64,000 nt of DNA, taken from Hydractinia symbiolongicarpus. Taxonomy: Eukaryota; Cnidaria; Hydrozoa; Anthoathecata; Hydractiniidae. Shown here piece after piece: positions 46,661 to 58,870 of this stretch. The notes under the pieces are model-generated. The model saw nothing but the letters and a program-made list of their open reading frames with translations. It searched no databases and had not been told where the DNA came from. The DNA is taken from NCBI RefSeq assembly GCF_029227915.1, contig NC_079887.1, positions 27,279,650 through 27,343,649 of the forward strand. The letters run 5' to 3'. Positions within the stretch are counted from its first letter, which is position 1. Every line of letters starts with the position of its first letter. The translations under genes were made by a program, and so were the position numbers.

Positions 46661-49600
46661 CCACTAAAACGCATCAGACTTGTAGTTTTCAAAAATGTTT
46701 TCATTTTTGATGAGACGTTGAATAAAAGAAGTTTAATCGCCAGCAAACGAAAACCCGCGATTTCCTGTAAATCCCGGCTTGGCCCGTACAGTCAAAATTA
46801 AACAAAGAAAGTACCCAGGGAGTAAACTCATTTCCCGAACGATTTTTTAAATTATTTTTTCACCAGTAAAACGCATGAGACTTGTAGTTTTCAAAAGTGT
46901 TTTCATTTTTGATGAGACGCTGAATAAAAGAAGTTTAATCGCCGGCAAACGAAAACCCGCGATTTCCCGTAAATCCCGGGCTTGGCACGTATAGTCGAAT
47001 GTATACAAAAAAATACCCTGTGAGTAAACTCATTTCCAGAACGATTTTTTAAATCATTTTTTCACCACTAAAGCCCATGAGACTTGTAGTTTTTAAAAAT
47101 GTTTTCATTTTTGATGAGACGCTGAATAAAAGAAGTTTAATCGCCGGCAAACGAAAACCCGCGATTTCCCGTAAATCCCGGGCTTGGCACGTATAGTCGA
47201 ATGTATACAAAGAAAGTACCCTGTGAGTTAACTCATTTCCAGAACGATTTTTTAAATTATTTTTTCACCACTAAAGCCCATGAGACTTGTAGTTTTTAAA
47301 AATGTTTTAATTTTTGATGAGACGCTGAATAAAAGAAGTTTAATCGCCGGCAAACGAAAACCCGCGATTTCCGTAAATCCCGGCTTGGCCCGTATAGTCA
47401 AAAGTATACAAAGAAAGTACCCAGGGAGTAAACTCATTTCCCGAACGATTTTTTATTTTATTTTTTTACCACTAAACGCATGAGACTTGTAGTTTTCAAA
47501 AATATTTTCATATTTGATGGGACGCTGAATAAAAGAAGTTTAATCGCCGGCAAACCAAAAACCGCGATTTCCCGTAAATCCCGGGCTTGGCCCGTATAGT
47601 CAAAAGTATACAAAGAAAGTACCCAGGGAGTAAACTCATTTCCAGAACGATTTTTTAAATTATTTTTTCACCAGTAAAACGCATGAGACTTGTAGTTTTC
47701 AAAAGTGTTTTCATTTTTGATGAGACGCTGAATAAAAGAAGTTTAATCGCCGGCAAACGAAAACCCGCGATTTCCCGTAAATCCCGGGCTTGGCACGTAT
47801 AGTCGAATGTATACAAAGAAAGTAACCTGTGAGTAAACTCATTTCCCGAACGATTTTTTAAATTATTTTTTCACCACTAAAGCCCATGAGACTTGTAGTT
47901 TTTAAAAATGTTTTCATTTTTGATGAGACGCTTAATGAAAGAGGTTTAATCGCCGACAAACGAAATCCCGCGTTTTCCCGTATATCCGGGGCTTGGCCCG
48001 TATAGTCGAATGTATACAAAGAAAGTACCCAGGGAGTAAACTCATTTCCCGAACGATTTTTTAAATTTTTTTTTCAAAACTAAAACGCATGAGACTTGTA
48101 GTTTTCAAAAATGTTTTCATTTTTGATGAGACGCTTAATGAAAGAGGTTTAATCGCCGGAAAACGAAAACCCGCGATTTCCCGTAAATCCCGGGCTTGGC
48201 CCGTATAGTCGAATGTATACAAAGAAAGTACCCTGTGAGTAAACTCATTTCCAGAACGATTTTTTAAATTATTTTTTCACCACTAAAACGCATCAGACTT
48301 GTAGTTTTCAAAAATGTTTTCATTTTTGATGAGACGTTGAATAAAAGAAGTTTAATCGCCAGCAAACAAAAACCCGCGATTTCCCGTAAATCCCGGCTTG
48401 GCCCGTACAGTCAAAATTAAACAAAGAAAGTACCCAGGGAGTAAACTCATTTCCCGAACGATTTTTTAAATTATTTTTTCACCAGTAAAACGCATGAGAC
48501 TTGTAGTTTTCAAAAGTGTTTTCATTTTTGATGAGACGCTGAATAAAAGAAGTTTAATCGCCGGCAAACGAAAACCCGCGATTTCCCGTAAATCCCGGGC
48601 TTGGCCCGTATAGTCGAATGTATACAAAGAAAGTACCCTGTGAGTAAACTCATTTCCAGAACGATTTTTTAAATTATTTTTTCACCACTAAAACGCATCA
48701 GACTTGTAGTTTTCAAAAATGTTTTTATTTTTGATGAGACATTGAATAAAAGAAGTTTAATCGCCAGCAAACAAAAACCCGCGATTTCCCGTAAATCCCG
48801 GCTTGGCCCGTACAGTCAAAATTAAACAAAGAAAGTACCCAGGGAGTAAACTCATTTCCCGAACGATTTTTTAAATTATTTTTTCACCAGTAAAACGCAT
48901 GAGACTTGTAGTTTTCAAAAGTGTTTTCATTTTTGATGAGACGCTGAATAAAAGAAGTTTAATCGCCGGCAAACGAAAACCCGCGATTTCCCGTAAATCC
49001 CGGGCTTGGCACGTATAGTCGAATGTATACAAAAAAATACCCTGTGAGTAAACTCATTTCCAGAACGATTTTTTAAATTATTTTTTCACCACTAAAGCCC
49101 ATGAGACTTGTAGTTTTTAAAAATGTTTTCATTTTTGATTAGACGCTGAATAAAAGAAGTTTAATCGCCGGCAAACGAAAACCCGCGATTTCCCGTAAAT
49201 CCCGGGCTTGGCACGTATAGTCGAATGTATACAAAGAAAGTACCCTGTGAGTTAACTCATTTCCAGAACGATTTTTTAAATTATTTTTTCACCACTAAAG
49301 CCCATGAGACTTGTAGTTTTTAAAAATGTTTTAATTTTTGATGAGACGCTGAATAAAAGAAGTTTAATCGCCGGCAAACGAAAACCCGCGATTTCCGTAA
49401 ATCCCGGCTTGGCCCGTATAGTCAAAAGTATACAAAGAAAGTACCCAGGGAGTAAACTCATTTCCCGAACGATTTTTTATTTTATTTTTTTACCACTAAA
49501 CGCATGAGACTTGTAGTTTTCAAAAAATTTTTCATATTTGATGGGACGCTGAATAAAAGAAGTTTAATCGCCGGCAAACCAAAAACCGCGATTTCCCGTA

Positions 49601-50300
49601 AATCCCGGGCTTGGCCCGTATAGTCAAAAGTATACAAAGAAAGTACCCAGGGAGTAAACTCATTTCCAGAACGATTTTTTAAATTATTTTTTCACCAGTA
49701 AAACGCATGAGACTTGTAGTTTTCAAAAGTGTTTTCATTTTTGATGAGACGCTGAATAAAAGAAGTTTAATCGCCGGCAAACGAAAACCCGCGATTTCCC
49801 GTAAATCCCGGGCTTGGCACGTATAGTCGAATGTATACAAAGAAAGTACCCTGTGAGTAAACTCATTTCCAGAACGATTTTTTAAATTATTTTTTCACCA
49901 CTAAAGCCCATGAGACTTGTAGTTTTTAAAAATGTTTTCATTTTTGATGAGACGCTTAATGAAAGAGGTTTAATCGCCGACAAACGAAATCCCGCGTTTT
50001 CCCGTATATCCGGGGCTTGGCCCGTATAGTCAAATGTATACAAAGAAAGTACCCAGGGAGTAAACTCATTTCCCGAACAATTTTTTAAGTTTTTTTTTCA
50101 AAACTAAAACGCATGAGACTTGTAGTTTTCAAAAATGTTTTCATTTTTGATGAGACGCTTAATGAAAGAGGTTTAATCGCCGGAAAACGAAAACCCGCGA
50201 TTTCCCGTAAATCCCGGGCTTGGCCCGTATAGTCGAATGTATACAAAGAAAGTACCCTGTGAGCAAACTCATTTCCAGAACGATTTTTTAAATTATTTTT
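46661..50300 (+). repeat. ten-monomer repeat (2,024-bp offset)
   Basis: Copy 1 starts with H at 46661 and copy 2 with H at 48685. Shared order: H (CGCCAGCAAAC, AATTAAAC), E, J with the rare ATACAAAAAAATACCC deletion form, J', B/G, E, C1, C2. Pairing fades near 50.3 kb. The unit overlaps the larger duplication starting at 48280, so two duplication events are nested. Confidence 0.87.
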
Positions 50301-53136
50301 TTACCACTAAAACGCATCAGACTTGTAGTTTTCAAAAATGTTTTCATTTTTGATGAGACGCTGAATAAAAGAAGTTTAATCGCTGGCAAACGAAAACCCG
50401 CGATTTCCCGTAAATCCCGGTTTGGCCCGTACAGTCAAAATTATACAAAGAAAGTACCCAGGGAGTAAACTCATTTCCCGAACGATTTTTTAAATTATTT
50501 TTTCACCAGTAAAACGCATGAGACTTGTAGTTTTCAAAAATGTTTTCATTTTTGATGAGACGCTTAATGAAAGAGGTTTAATCGCCGGAAAACGAAAACC
50601 CGCGATTTCCCGTAAATCCCGGGCTTGGCACGTATAATCGAATGTATACAAAGAAAGTACCCTGTGAGTAAACTCATTTCCAGAACGATTTTTTAAATTA
50701 TTTTTTTACCACTAAAGCCCATGAGACTTGTAGTTTTCAAAAATGTTTTCATTTTTGATGAGACGCTGAATAAAAGAAGTTTAATCGCTGGCAAACGAAA
50801 ACCCGCGATTTCCCGTAAATCCCGGTTTGGCCCGTACAGTCAAAATTATACAAAGAAAGTACCCAGGGAGTAAACTCATTTCCCGAACGATTTTTTAAAT
50901 TATTTTTTCACCAGTAAAACGCATGAGACTTGTAATTTTCAAAAGTGTTTTCATTTTTGATGAGACGCTGAATAAAAGAAGTTTAATCGCCGGCAAACGA
51001 AAACCCGCGATTTCCCGTAAATCCCGGGCTTGGCACGTATAATCGAATGTATACAAAGAAAGTACCCTGTGAGTAAACTCATTTCCAGAACGATTTTTTA
51101 AATTATTTTTTCACCACTAAAGCCCATGAGACTTGTAGTTTTTAAAAATGTTTTCATTTTTGATGAGACGCTGAATAAAAGAAGTTTAATCGCCGGCAAA
51201 AGAAAACCCGCGATTTCCCGTAAATCCCGGGCTTGGCACGTAAAGTCGAATGTATACAAAGAAAGTACCCTGTGGGTTAACTCATTTCCTGAACGATTTT
51301 TTAAATTATTTTTTCACCACTAAAGCCCATGAGACTTGTAGTTTTTAAAAATGTTTTAATTTTTGATGAGACGCTGAATAAAAGAAGTTTAATTGCCGGC
51401 AAACGAAAACCCGCGAATTCCGTAAATCCCGGCTTTGCCCGTATAGTCAAAAGTATACAAAGAAAGTACCCAGGGAGTAAACTCATTTCCCGAACGATTT
51501 TTTAAATTATTTTTTCACCACTAAAACGCATGAGACTTGTAGTTTTCAAAAATGTTTTCATTTTTGATGAGACGCTGAATAAAAGCAGTTTAATCGCCGG
51601 CAAACGAAAACCTGCGATTTCCCTAAATCCCGGACTCGGCCCGTATAGTCAAAAGTATACAAAGAAAGTACCCAGGGAGTAAACTCATTTCCAGAACGAT
51701 TGTTTAAATTATATTTTCACCACTAAAACGCATAAGACTTGTATTTTTTAAAAATGTTTTCATTTTTGATGAGACGCTGAATAAAAGAAGTCTAATCGCC
51801 TGCAAACGAAAACCCGCGATTTCCCGTAAATCCCGGGCTTGGCCCGTATAGTCAAAAGTATACAAAGAAAGTACCCAGGGAGTAAACTCATTTCCCGAAC
51901 GATTTTTTATATTATTTTTTTACCACTAAACGCATGAGACTTGTAGTTTTCAAAAATATTTTCATATTTGATGGGACGCTGAATAAAAGAAGTTTAATCC
52001 CTGGCAAACCAAAAACCGCGATTTCCCGTAAATCCCGGGCTTGGCCCGTATAGTCAAAAGTATACAAAAAAAGTACCCAGGGAGTAAACTCATTTCCCGA
52101 ACGATTTTTTAAATTACTTTTTCACCACTAAAACGCATGAGACTTGTAGTTTTTAAAAATGTTTTAATTTTTGATGAGACGCTGAATAAAAGAAGTTTAA
52201 TCGCCGGCAAACGAAAACCCGCGATTTCCGTAAATCCCGGCTTGGCCCGTATAGTCAAAAGTATACAAAGAAAGTACCCAGGGAGTAAACTCATTTCCCG
52301 AACGATTTTTTAAATTATTTTTTCACCACTAAACCGCATGAGACTTGTAGTTTTCAAAAATGTTTTCATTTTTGATGAGACGCTGAATAAAAGAAGTCTA
52401 ATCGCCGGCAAACGAAAACCTGCGATTTCCCGTAAATCCCGGGCTTGGCCCGTATAGTCAAAAGTATACAAAGAAAGTACCCAGGGAGTAAACTCATTTC
52501 CCGAACGATTTTTTATATTATTTTTTTACCACTAAACGCATGAGACTTGTAGTTTTCAAAAATATTTTCATATTTGACGGGACGCTGAATAAAAGAAGTT
52601 TAATCGCCGGCAAACCAAAAACCGCGATTTCCCGTAAATCCCGGGCTTGGCCCGTATAGTCAAAAGTATACAAAGAAAGTACCCAGGGAGTAAACTCATT
52701 TCCCGAACGATTTTTTAAATTACTTTTTCACCACTAAAACGCATGAGACTTGTAGTTTTCAAAAATATTTTCATATTTGATGTGACGCTGAATAAAAGAA
52801 GTTTAATCGCCGGCAAACGAAAATCCGCGATTTCCCGTAAATCCCGGACTCGGCCCGTATAGTCAAAAGTATACAAAGAAAGTACCCAGGGAGTAAACTC
52901 ATTTCCCGAACGATTTTTTAAATTATTTTTTCACCACTAAAACGCATGAGACTTGTAGTTTTCAAAAATGTTTTCATTTTTGATGAGACGCTTAATGAAA
53001 GAGGTTTAATCGCCGGCAAACGAAATCCCGCGTTTTAACGTAAATCCGGGGCTTGGCCCGTATAGTCGAATGTATACAAAGAAAGTACCCAGGGAGTAAA
53101 CTCATTTCCCAAACGATTTTTTAAATTTTTTTTTTA
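48280..53136 (+). repeat. first copy of a 24-monomer duplication (4,857 bp)
   Basis: It starts with H at 48280 and pairs with 53137 onward. Markers shared with copy 2 include AATACCCTGTGAG after poly-A, GAGTTAACTC, CCCGAACAATTTTTTAAG, CGTATAATCGAATG, CGGCAAAAGAAAACCC, CCCGCGAATTCCG, CGATTGTTTAAATTATATT, AATCCCTGGCAAACC and ACTAAACCGCATG. It carries two monomers (50506-50910) absent from copy 2. Confidence 0.92.
50506..50910 (+). repeat. extra 405-bp dimer inside the first copy
   Basis: Pairing with the second copy is 4,857 bp to the left of this segment and 4,452 bp to the right. It holds an E-headed monomer with a C2 body (GAGGTTTAATC, GGAAAACG) and a J-headed monomer with an H body (CGCTGGC, GTACAGTCAAAATTATAC). 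Both are hybrids of neighbouring types, which fits gain in copy 1 better than loss from copy 2. Confidence 0.87.
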
Positions 53137-56100
53137 CCACTAAAACGCATGAGACTTGTAGTTTTCAAAAATGTTTTCATTTTTGATGAGACGTTGAATA
53201 AAAGAAGTTTAATCGCCAGCAAACAAAAACCCCCGATTTCCCGTAAATCCCGGCTTGGCCCGTACAGTCAAAATTAAACAAAGAAAGTACCCAGGGAGTA
53301 AACTCATTTCCCGAACGATTTTTTAAATTATTTTTTCACCAGTAAAACGCATGAGACTTGTAGTTTTCAAAAGTGTTTTCATTTTTGATGAGACGCTGAA
53401 TAAAAGAAGTTTAATCGCCGGCAAACGAAAACCCGCGATTTCCCGTAAATCCCGGGCTTGGCCCGTATAGTCGAATGTATACAAAGAAAGTACCCTGTGA
53501 GTAAACTCATTTCCAGAACGATTTTTTAAATTATTTTTTCACCACTAAAACGCATCAGACTTGTAGTTTTCAAAAATGTTTTCATTTTTGATGAGACGTT
53601 GAATAAAAGAAGTTTAATCGCCAGCAAACAAAAACCCGCGATTTCCCGTAAATCCCGGCTTGGCCCGTACAGTCAAAATTAAACAAAGAAAGTACCCAGG
53701 GAGTAAACTCATTTCCCGAACGATTTTTTAAATTATTTTTTCACCAGTAAAACGCATGAGACTTGTAGTTTTCAAAAGTGTTTTCATTTTTGATGAGACG
53801 CTGAATAAAAGAAGTTTAATCGCCGGCAAACGAAAACCCGCGATTTCCCGTAAATCCCGGGCTTGGCACGTATAGTCGAATGTATACAAAAAAATACCCT
53901 GTGAGTAAACTCATTTCCAGAACGATTTTTTAAATTATTTTTTCACCACTAAAGCCCATGAGACTTGTAGTTTTTAAAAATGTTTTCATTTTTGATGAGA
54001 CGCTGAATAAAAGAAGTTTAATCGCCGGCAAACGAAAACCCGCGATTTCCCGTAAATCCCGGGCTTGGCACGTATAGTCGAATGTATACAAAGAAAGTAC
54101 CCTGTGAGTTAACTCATTTCCAGAACGATTTTTTAAATTATTTTTTCACCACTAAAGCCCATGAGACTTGTAGTTTTTAAAAATGTTTTAATTTTTGATG
54201 AGACGCTGAATAAAAGAAGTTTAATCGCCGGCAAACGAAAACCCGCGATTTCCGTAAATCCCGGCTTGGCCCGTATAGTCAAAAGTATACAAAGAAAGTA
54301 CCCAGGGAGTAAACTCATTTCCCGAACGATTTTTTATTTTATTTTTTTACCACTAAACGCATGAGACTTGTAGTTTTCAAAAATTTTTTCATATTTGATG
54401 GGACGCTGAATAAAAGAAGTTTAATCGCCGGCAAACCAAAAACCGCGATTTCCCGTAAATCCCGGGCTTGGCCCGTATAGTCAAAAGTATACAAAGAAAG
54501 TACCCAGGGAGTAAACTCATTTCCAGAACGATTTTTTAAATTATTTTTTCACCAGTAAAACGCATGAGACTTGTAGTTTTCAAAAGTGTTTTCATTTTTG
54601 ATGAGACGCTGAATAAAAGAAGTTTAATCGCCGGCAAACGAAAACCCGCGATTTCCCGTAAATCCCGGGCTTGGCACGTATAGTCGAATGTATACAAAGA
54701 AAGTACCCTGTGAGTAAACTCATTTCCAGAACGATTTTTTAAATTATTTTTTCACCACTAAAGCCCATGAGACTTGTAGTTTTTAAAAATGTTTTCATTT
54801 TTGATGAGACGCTTAATGAAAGAGGTTTAATCGCCGACAAACGAAATCCCGCGTTTTCCCGTATATCCGGGGCTTGGCCCGTATAGTCAAATGTATACAA
54901 AGAAAGTACCCAGGGAGTAAACTCATTTCCCGAACAATTTTTTAAGTTTTTTTTTCAAAACTAAAACGCATGAGACTTGTAGTTTTCAAAAATGTTTTCA
55001 TTTTTGATGAGACGCTTAATGAAAGAGGTTTAATCGCCGGAAAACGAAAACCCGCGATTTCCCGTAAATCCCGGGCTTGGCCCGTATAGTCGAATGTATA
55101 CAAAGAAAGTACCCTGTGAGTAAACTCATTTCCAGAACGATTTTTTAAATTATTTTTTTACCACTAAAACGCATCAGACTTGTAGTTTTCAAAAATGTTT
55201 TCATTTTTGATGAGACGCTGAATAAAAGAAGTTTAATCGCTGGCAAACGAAAACCCGCGATTTCCCGTAAATCCCGGTTTGGCCCGTACAGTCAAAATTA
55301 TACAAAGAAAGTACCCAGGGAGTAAACTCATTTCCCGAACGATTTTTTAAATTATTTTTTCACCAGTAAAACGCATGAGACTTGTAGTTTTCAAAAGTGT
55401 TTTCATTTTTGATGAGACGCTGAATAAAAGAAGTTTAATCGCCGGCAAACGAAAACCCGCGATTTCCCGTAAATCCCGGGCTTGGCACGTATAATCGAAT
55501 GTATACAAAGAAAGTACCCTGTGAGTAAACTCATTTCCAGAACGATTTTTTAAATTATTTTTTCACCACTAAAGCCCATGAGACTTGTAGTTTTTAAAAA
55601 TGTTTTCATTTTTGATGAGACGCTGAATAAAAGAAGTTTAATCGCCGGCAAAAGAAAACCCGCGATTTCCCGTAAATCCCGGGCTTGGCACGTAAAGTCG
55701 AATGTATACAAAGAAAGTACCCTGTGGGTTAACTCATTTCCAGAACGATTTTTTAAATTATTTTTTCACCACTAAAGCCCATGAGACTTGTAGATTTTAA
55801 AAATGTTTTAATTTTTGATGAGACGCTGAATAAAAGAAGTTTAATTGCCGGCAAACGAAAACCCGCGAATTCCGTAAATCCCGGCTTTGCCCGTATAGTC
55901 AAAAGTATACAAAGAAAGTACCCAGGGAGTAAACTCATTTCCCGAACGATTTTTTAAATTATTTTTTCACCACTAAAACGCATGAGACTTGTAGTTTTCA
56001 AAAATGTTTTCATTTTTGATGAGACGCTGAATAAAAGCAGTTTAATCGCCGGCAAACGAAAACCTGCGATTTCCCTAAATCCCGGACTCGGCCCGTATAG

Positions 56101-57588
56101 TCAAAAGTATACAAAGAAAGTACCCAGGGAGTAAACTCATTTCCAGAACGATTGTTTAAATTATATTTTCACCACTAAAACGCATAAGACTTGTATTTTT
56201 TAAAAATGTTTTCATTTTTGATGAGACGCTGAATAAAAGAAGTCTAATCGCCTGCAAACGAAAACCCGCGATTTCCCGTAAATCCCGGGCTTGGCCCGTA
56301 TAGTCAAAAGTATACAAAGAAAGTACCCAGGGAGTAAACTCATTTCCCGAACGAGTTTTTATATTATTTTTTTACCACTAAACGCATGAGACTTGTAGTT
56401 TTCAAAAATATTTTCATATTTGATGGGACGCTGAATAAAAGAAGTTTAATCCCTGGCAAACCAAAAACCGCGATTTCCCGTAAATCCCGGGCTTGGCCCG
56501 TATAGTCAAAAGTATACAAAGAAAGTACCCAGGGAGTAAACTCATTTCCCGAACGATTTTTTAAATTACTTTTTCACCACTAAAACGCATGAGACTTGTA
56601 GTTTTTAAAAATGTTTTAATTTTTGATGAGACGCTGAATAAAAGAAGTTTAATCGCCGGCAAACGAAAACCCGCGATTTCCGTAAATCCCGGCTTGGCCC
56701 GTATAGTCAAAAGTATACAAAGAAAGTACCCAGGGAGTAAACTCATTTCCCGAACGATTTTTTAAATTATTTTTTCACCACTAAACCGCATGAGACTTGT
56801 AGTTTTCAAAAATGTTTTCATTTTTGATGAGACGCTGAATAAAAGAAGTCTAATCGCCGGCAAACGAAAACCTGCGATTTCCCGTAAATCCCGGGCTTGG
56901 CCCGTATAGTCAAAAGTATACAAAGAAAGTACCCAGGGAGTAAACTCATTTCCCGAACGATTTTTTATATTATTTTTTTACCACTAAACGCATGAGACTT
57001 GTAGTTTTCAAAAATATTTTCATATTTGACGGGACGCTGAATAAAAGAAGTTTAATCGCCGGCAAACAAAAAACCGCGATTTCCCGTAAATCCCGGGCTT
57101 GGCCCGTATAGTCAAAAGTATACAAAGAAAGTACCCAGGGAGTAAACTCATTTCCCGAACGATTTTTTAAATTACTTTTTCACCACTAAAACGCATGAGA
57201 CTTGTAGTTTTCAAAAATATTTTCATATTTGATGTGACGCTGAATAAAAGAAGTTTAATCGCCGGCAAACGAAAATCCGCGATTTCCCGTAAATCCCGGA
57301 CTCGGCCCGTATAGTCAAAAGTATACAAAGAAAGTACCCAGGGAGTAAACTCATTTCCCGAACGATTTTTTAAATTATTTTTTCACCACTAAAACGCATG
57401 AGACTTGTAGTTTTCAAAAATGTTTTCATTTTTGATGAGACGCTTAATGAAAGAGGTTTAATCGCCGGCAAACGAAATCCCGCGTTTTCCCGTAAATCCG
57501 GGGCTTGGCCCGTATAGTCGAATGTATACAAAGAAAGTACCCAGGGAGTAAACTCATTTCCCAAACGATTTTTTAAATTTTTTTTTTA
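53137..57588 (+). repeat. second copy of the duplication (4,452 bp, 22 monomers)
   Basis: It runs in the same order as 48280-53136 minus one dimer. Few differences are visible, such as AGATTTTAAAAATG near 55793, CGAGTTTTTATATT near 56354, and CAAACAAAAAACCGCG near 57066 for CAAACCAAAAACCGCG near 52610. It ends at 57589 where the next monomer starts. Confidence 0.92.
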
Positions 57589-58870
57589 CCACTAAAACGC
57601 ATGAGACTTGTAGTTTTCAAAAATGTTTTCATTTTTGATGAGACGCTTAATGAAAGAGGTTTAATCGCCGGAAAACGAAAACCCGCGATTTCGCGTAAAT
57701 CCCGGGCTTAGCCCGTATAGTCGAATGTATACAAAGAAAGTACCCTGTGAGTAAACTCATTTCCAGAACGATTTTTTAAATTATTTTTTCACCACTAAAA
57801 CGCATAAGTCTTGTAGTTTTTAAAAATGTTTTCATTTTTGATGAGACGCTGAATAAAAGAAGTCTAATCGCCGGCAAACGAAAACCTGCGATTTCCCGTA
57901 AATCCCGGGCTTGGCCCGTATAGTCAAAAGTATACAAAGAAAGTACCCAGGGAGTAAACTCATTTCCCGAACGATTTTTTATATTATTTTTTTACCACTA
58001 AACGCATGAGACTTGTAGTTTTCAAAAATATTTTCATATTTGACGGGACGCTGAATAAAAGAAGTTTAATCGCCGGCAAACAAAAAACCGCGATTTCCCG
58101 TAAATCCCGGGCTTGGCCCGTATAGTCAAAAGTATACAAAGAAAGTACCCAGGGAGTAAACTCATTTCCCGAACGATTTTTTAAATTACTTTTTCACCAC
58201 TAAAACGCATGAGACTTGTAGTTTTCAAAAATATTTTCATATTTGATGTGACGCTGAATAAAAGAAGTTTAATCGCCGGCAAACGAAAATCCGCGATTTC
58301 CCGTAAATCCCGGACTCGGCCCGTATAGTCAAAAGTATACAAAGAAAGTACCCAGGGAGTAAACTCATTTCCCGAACGATTTTTTAAATTATTTTTTCAC
58401 CACTAAAACGCATGAGACTTGTAGTTTTCAAAAATGTTTTCATTTTTGATGAGACGCTTAATGAAAGAGGTTTAATCGCCGGCAAACGAAATCCCGCGTT
58501 TTCCCGTAAATCCGGGGCTTGGCCCGTATAGTCGAATGTATACAAAGAAAGTACCCAGGGAGTAAACTCATTTCCCAAACGATTTTTTAAATTTTTTTTT
58601 TACCACTAAAACGCATGAGACTTGTAGTTTTCAAAAATGTTTTCATTTTTGATGAGACGCTTAATGAAAGAGGTTTAATCGCCGGAAAACGAAAACCCGC
58701 GATTTCGCGTAAATCCCGGGCTTAGCCCGTATAGTCGAATGTATACAAAGAAAGTACCCTGTGAGTAAACTCATTTCCAGAACGATTTTTTAAATTATTT
58801 TTTCACCACTAAAACGCATAAGTCTTGTAGTTTTTAAAAATGTTTTCATTTTTGATGAGACGCTGAATAA
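56850..58870 (+). repeat. five-monomer duplication (1,014-bp offset)
   Basis: AAGTCTAATCG, ATATTTGACGGGACG, ATATTTGATGTGACG, a C1 and a C2-like monomer with GATTTCGCGTAAATCC and GCTTAGCCCG occur in both copies. The left edge lies inside a monomer near 56.85 kb. The right edge lies near 58.86 kb, where AAGTTTAATTGCC replaces AAGTCTAATCGCC. Confidence 0.87.
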
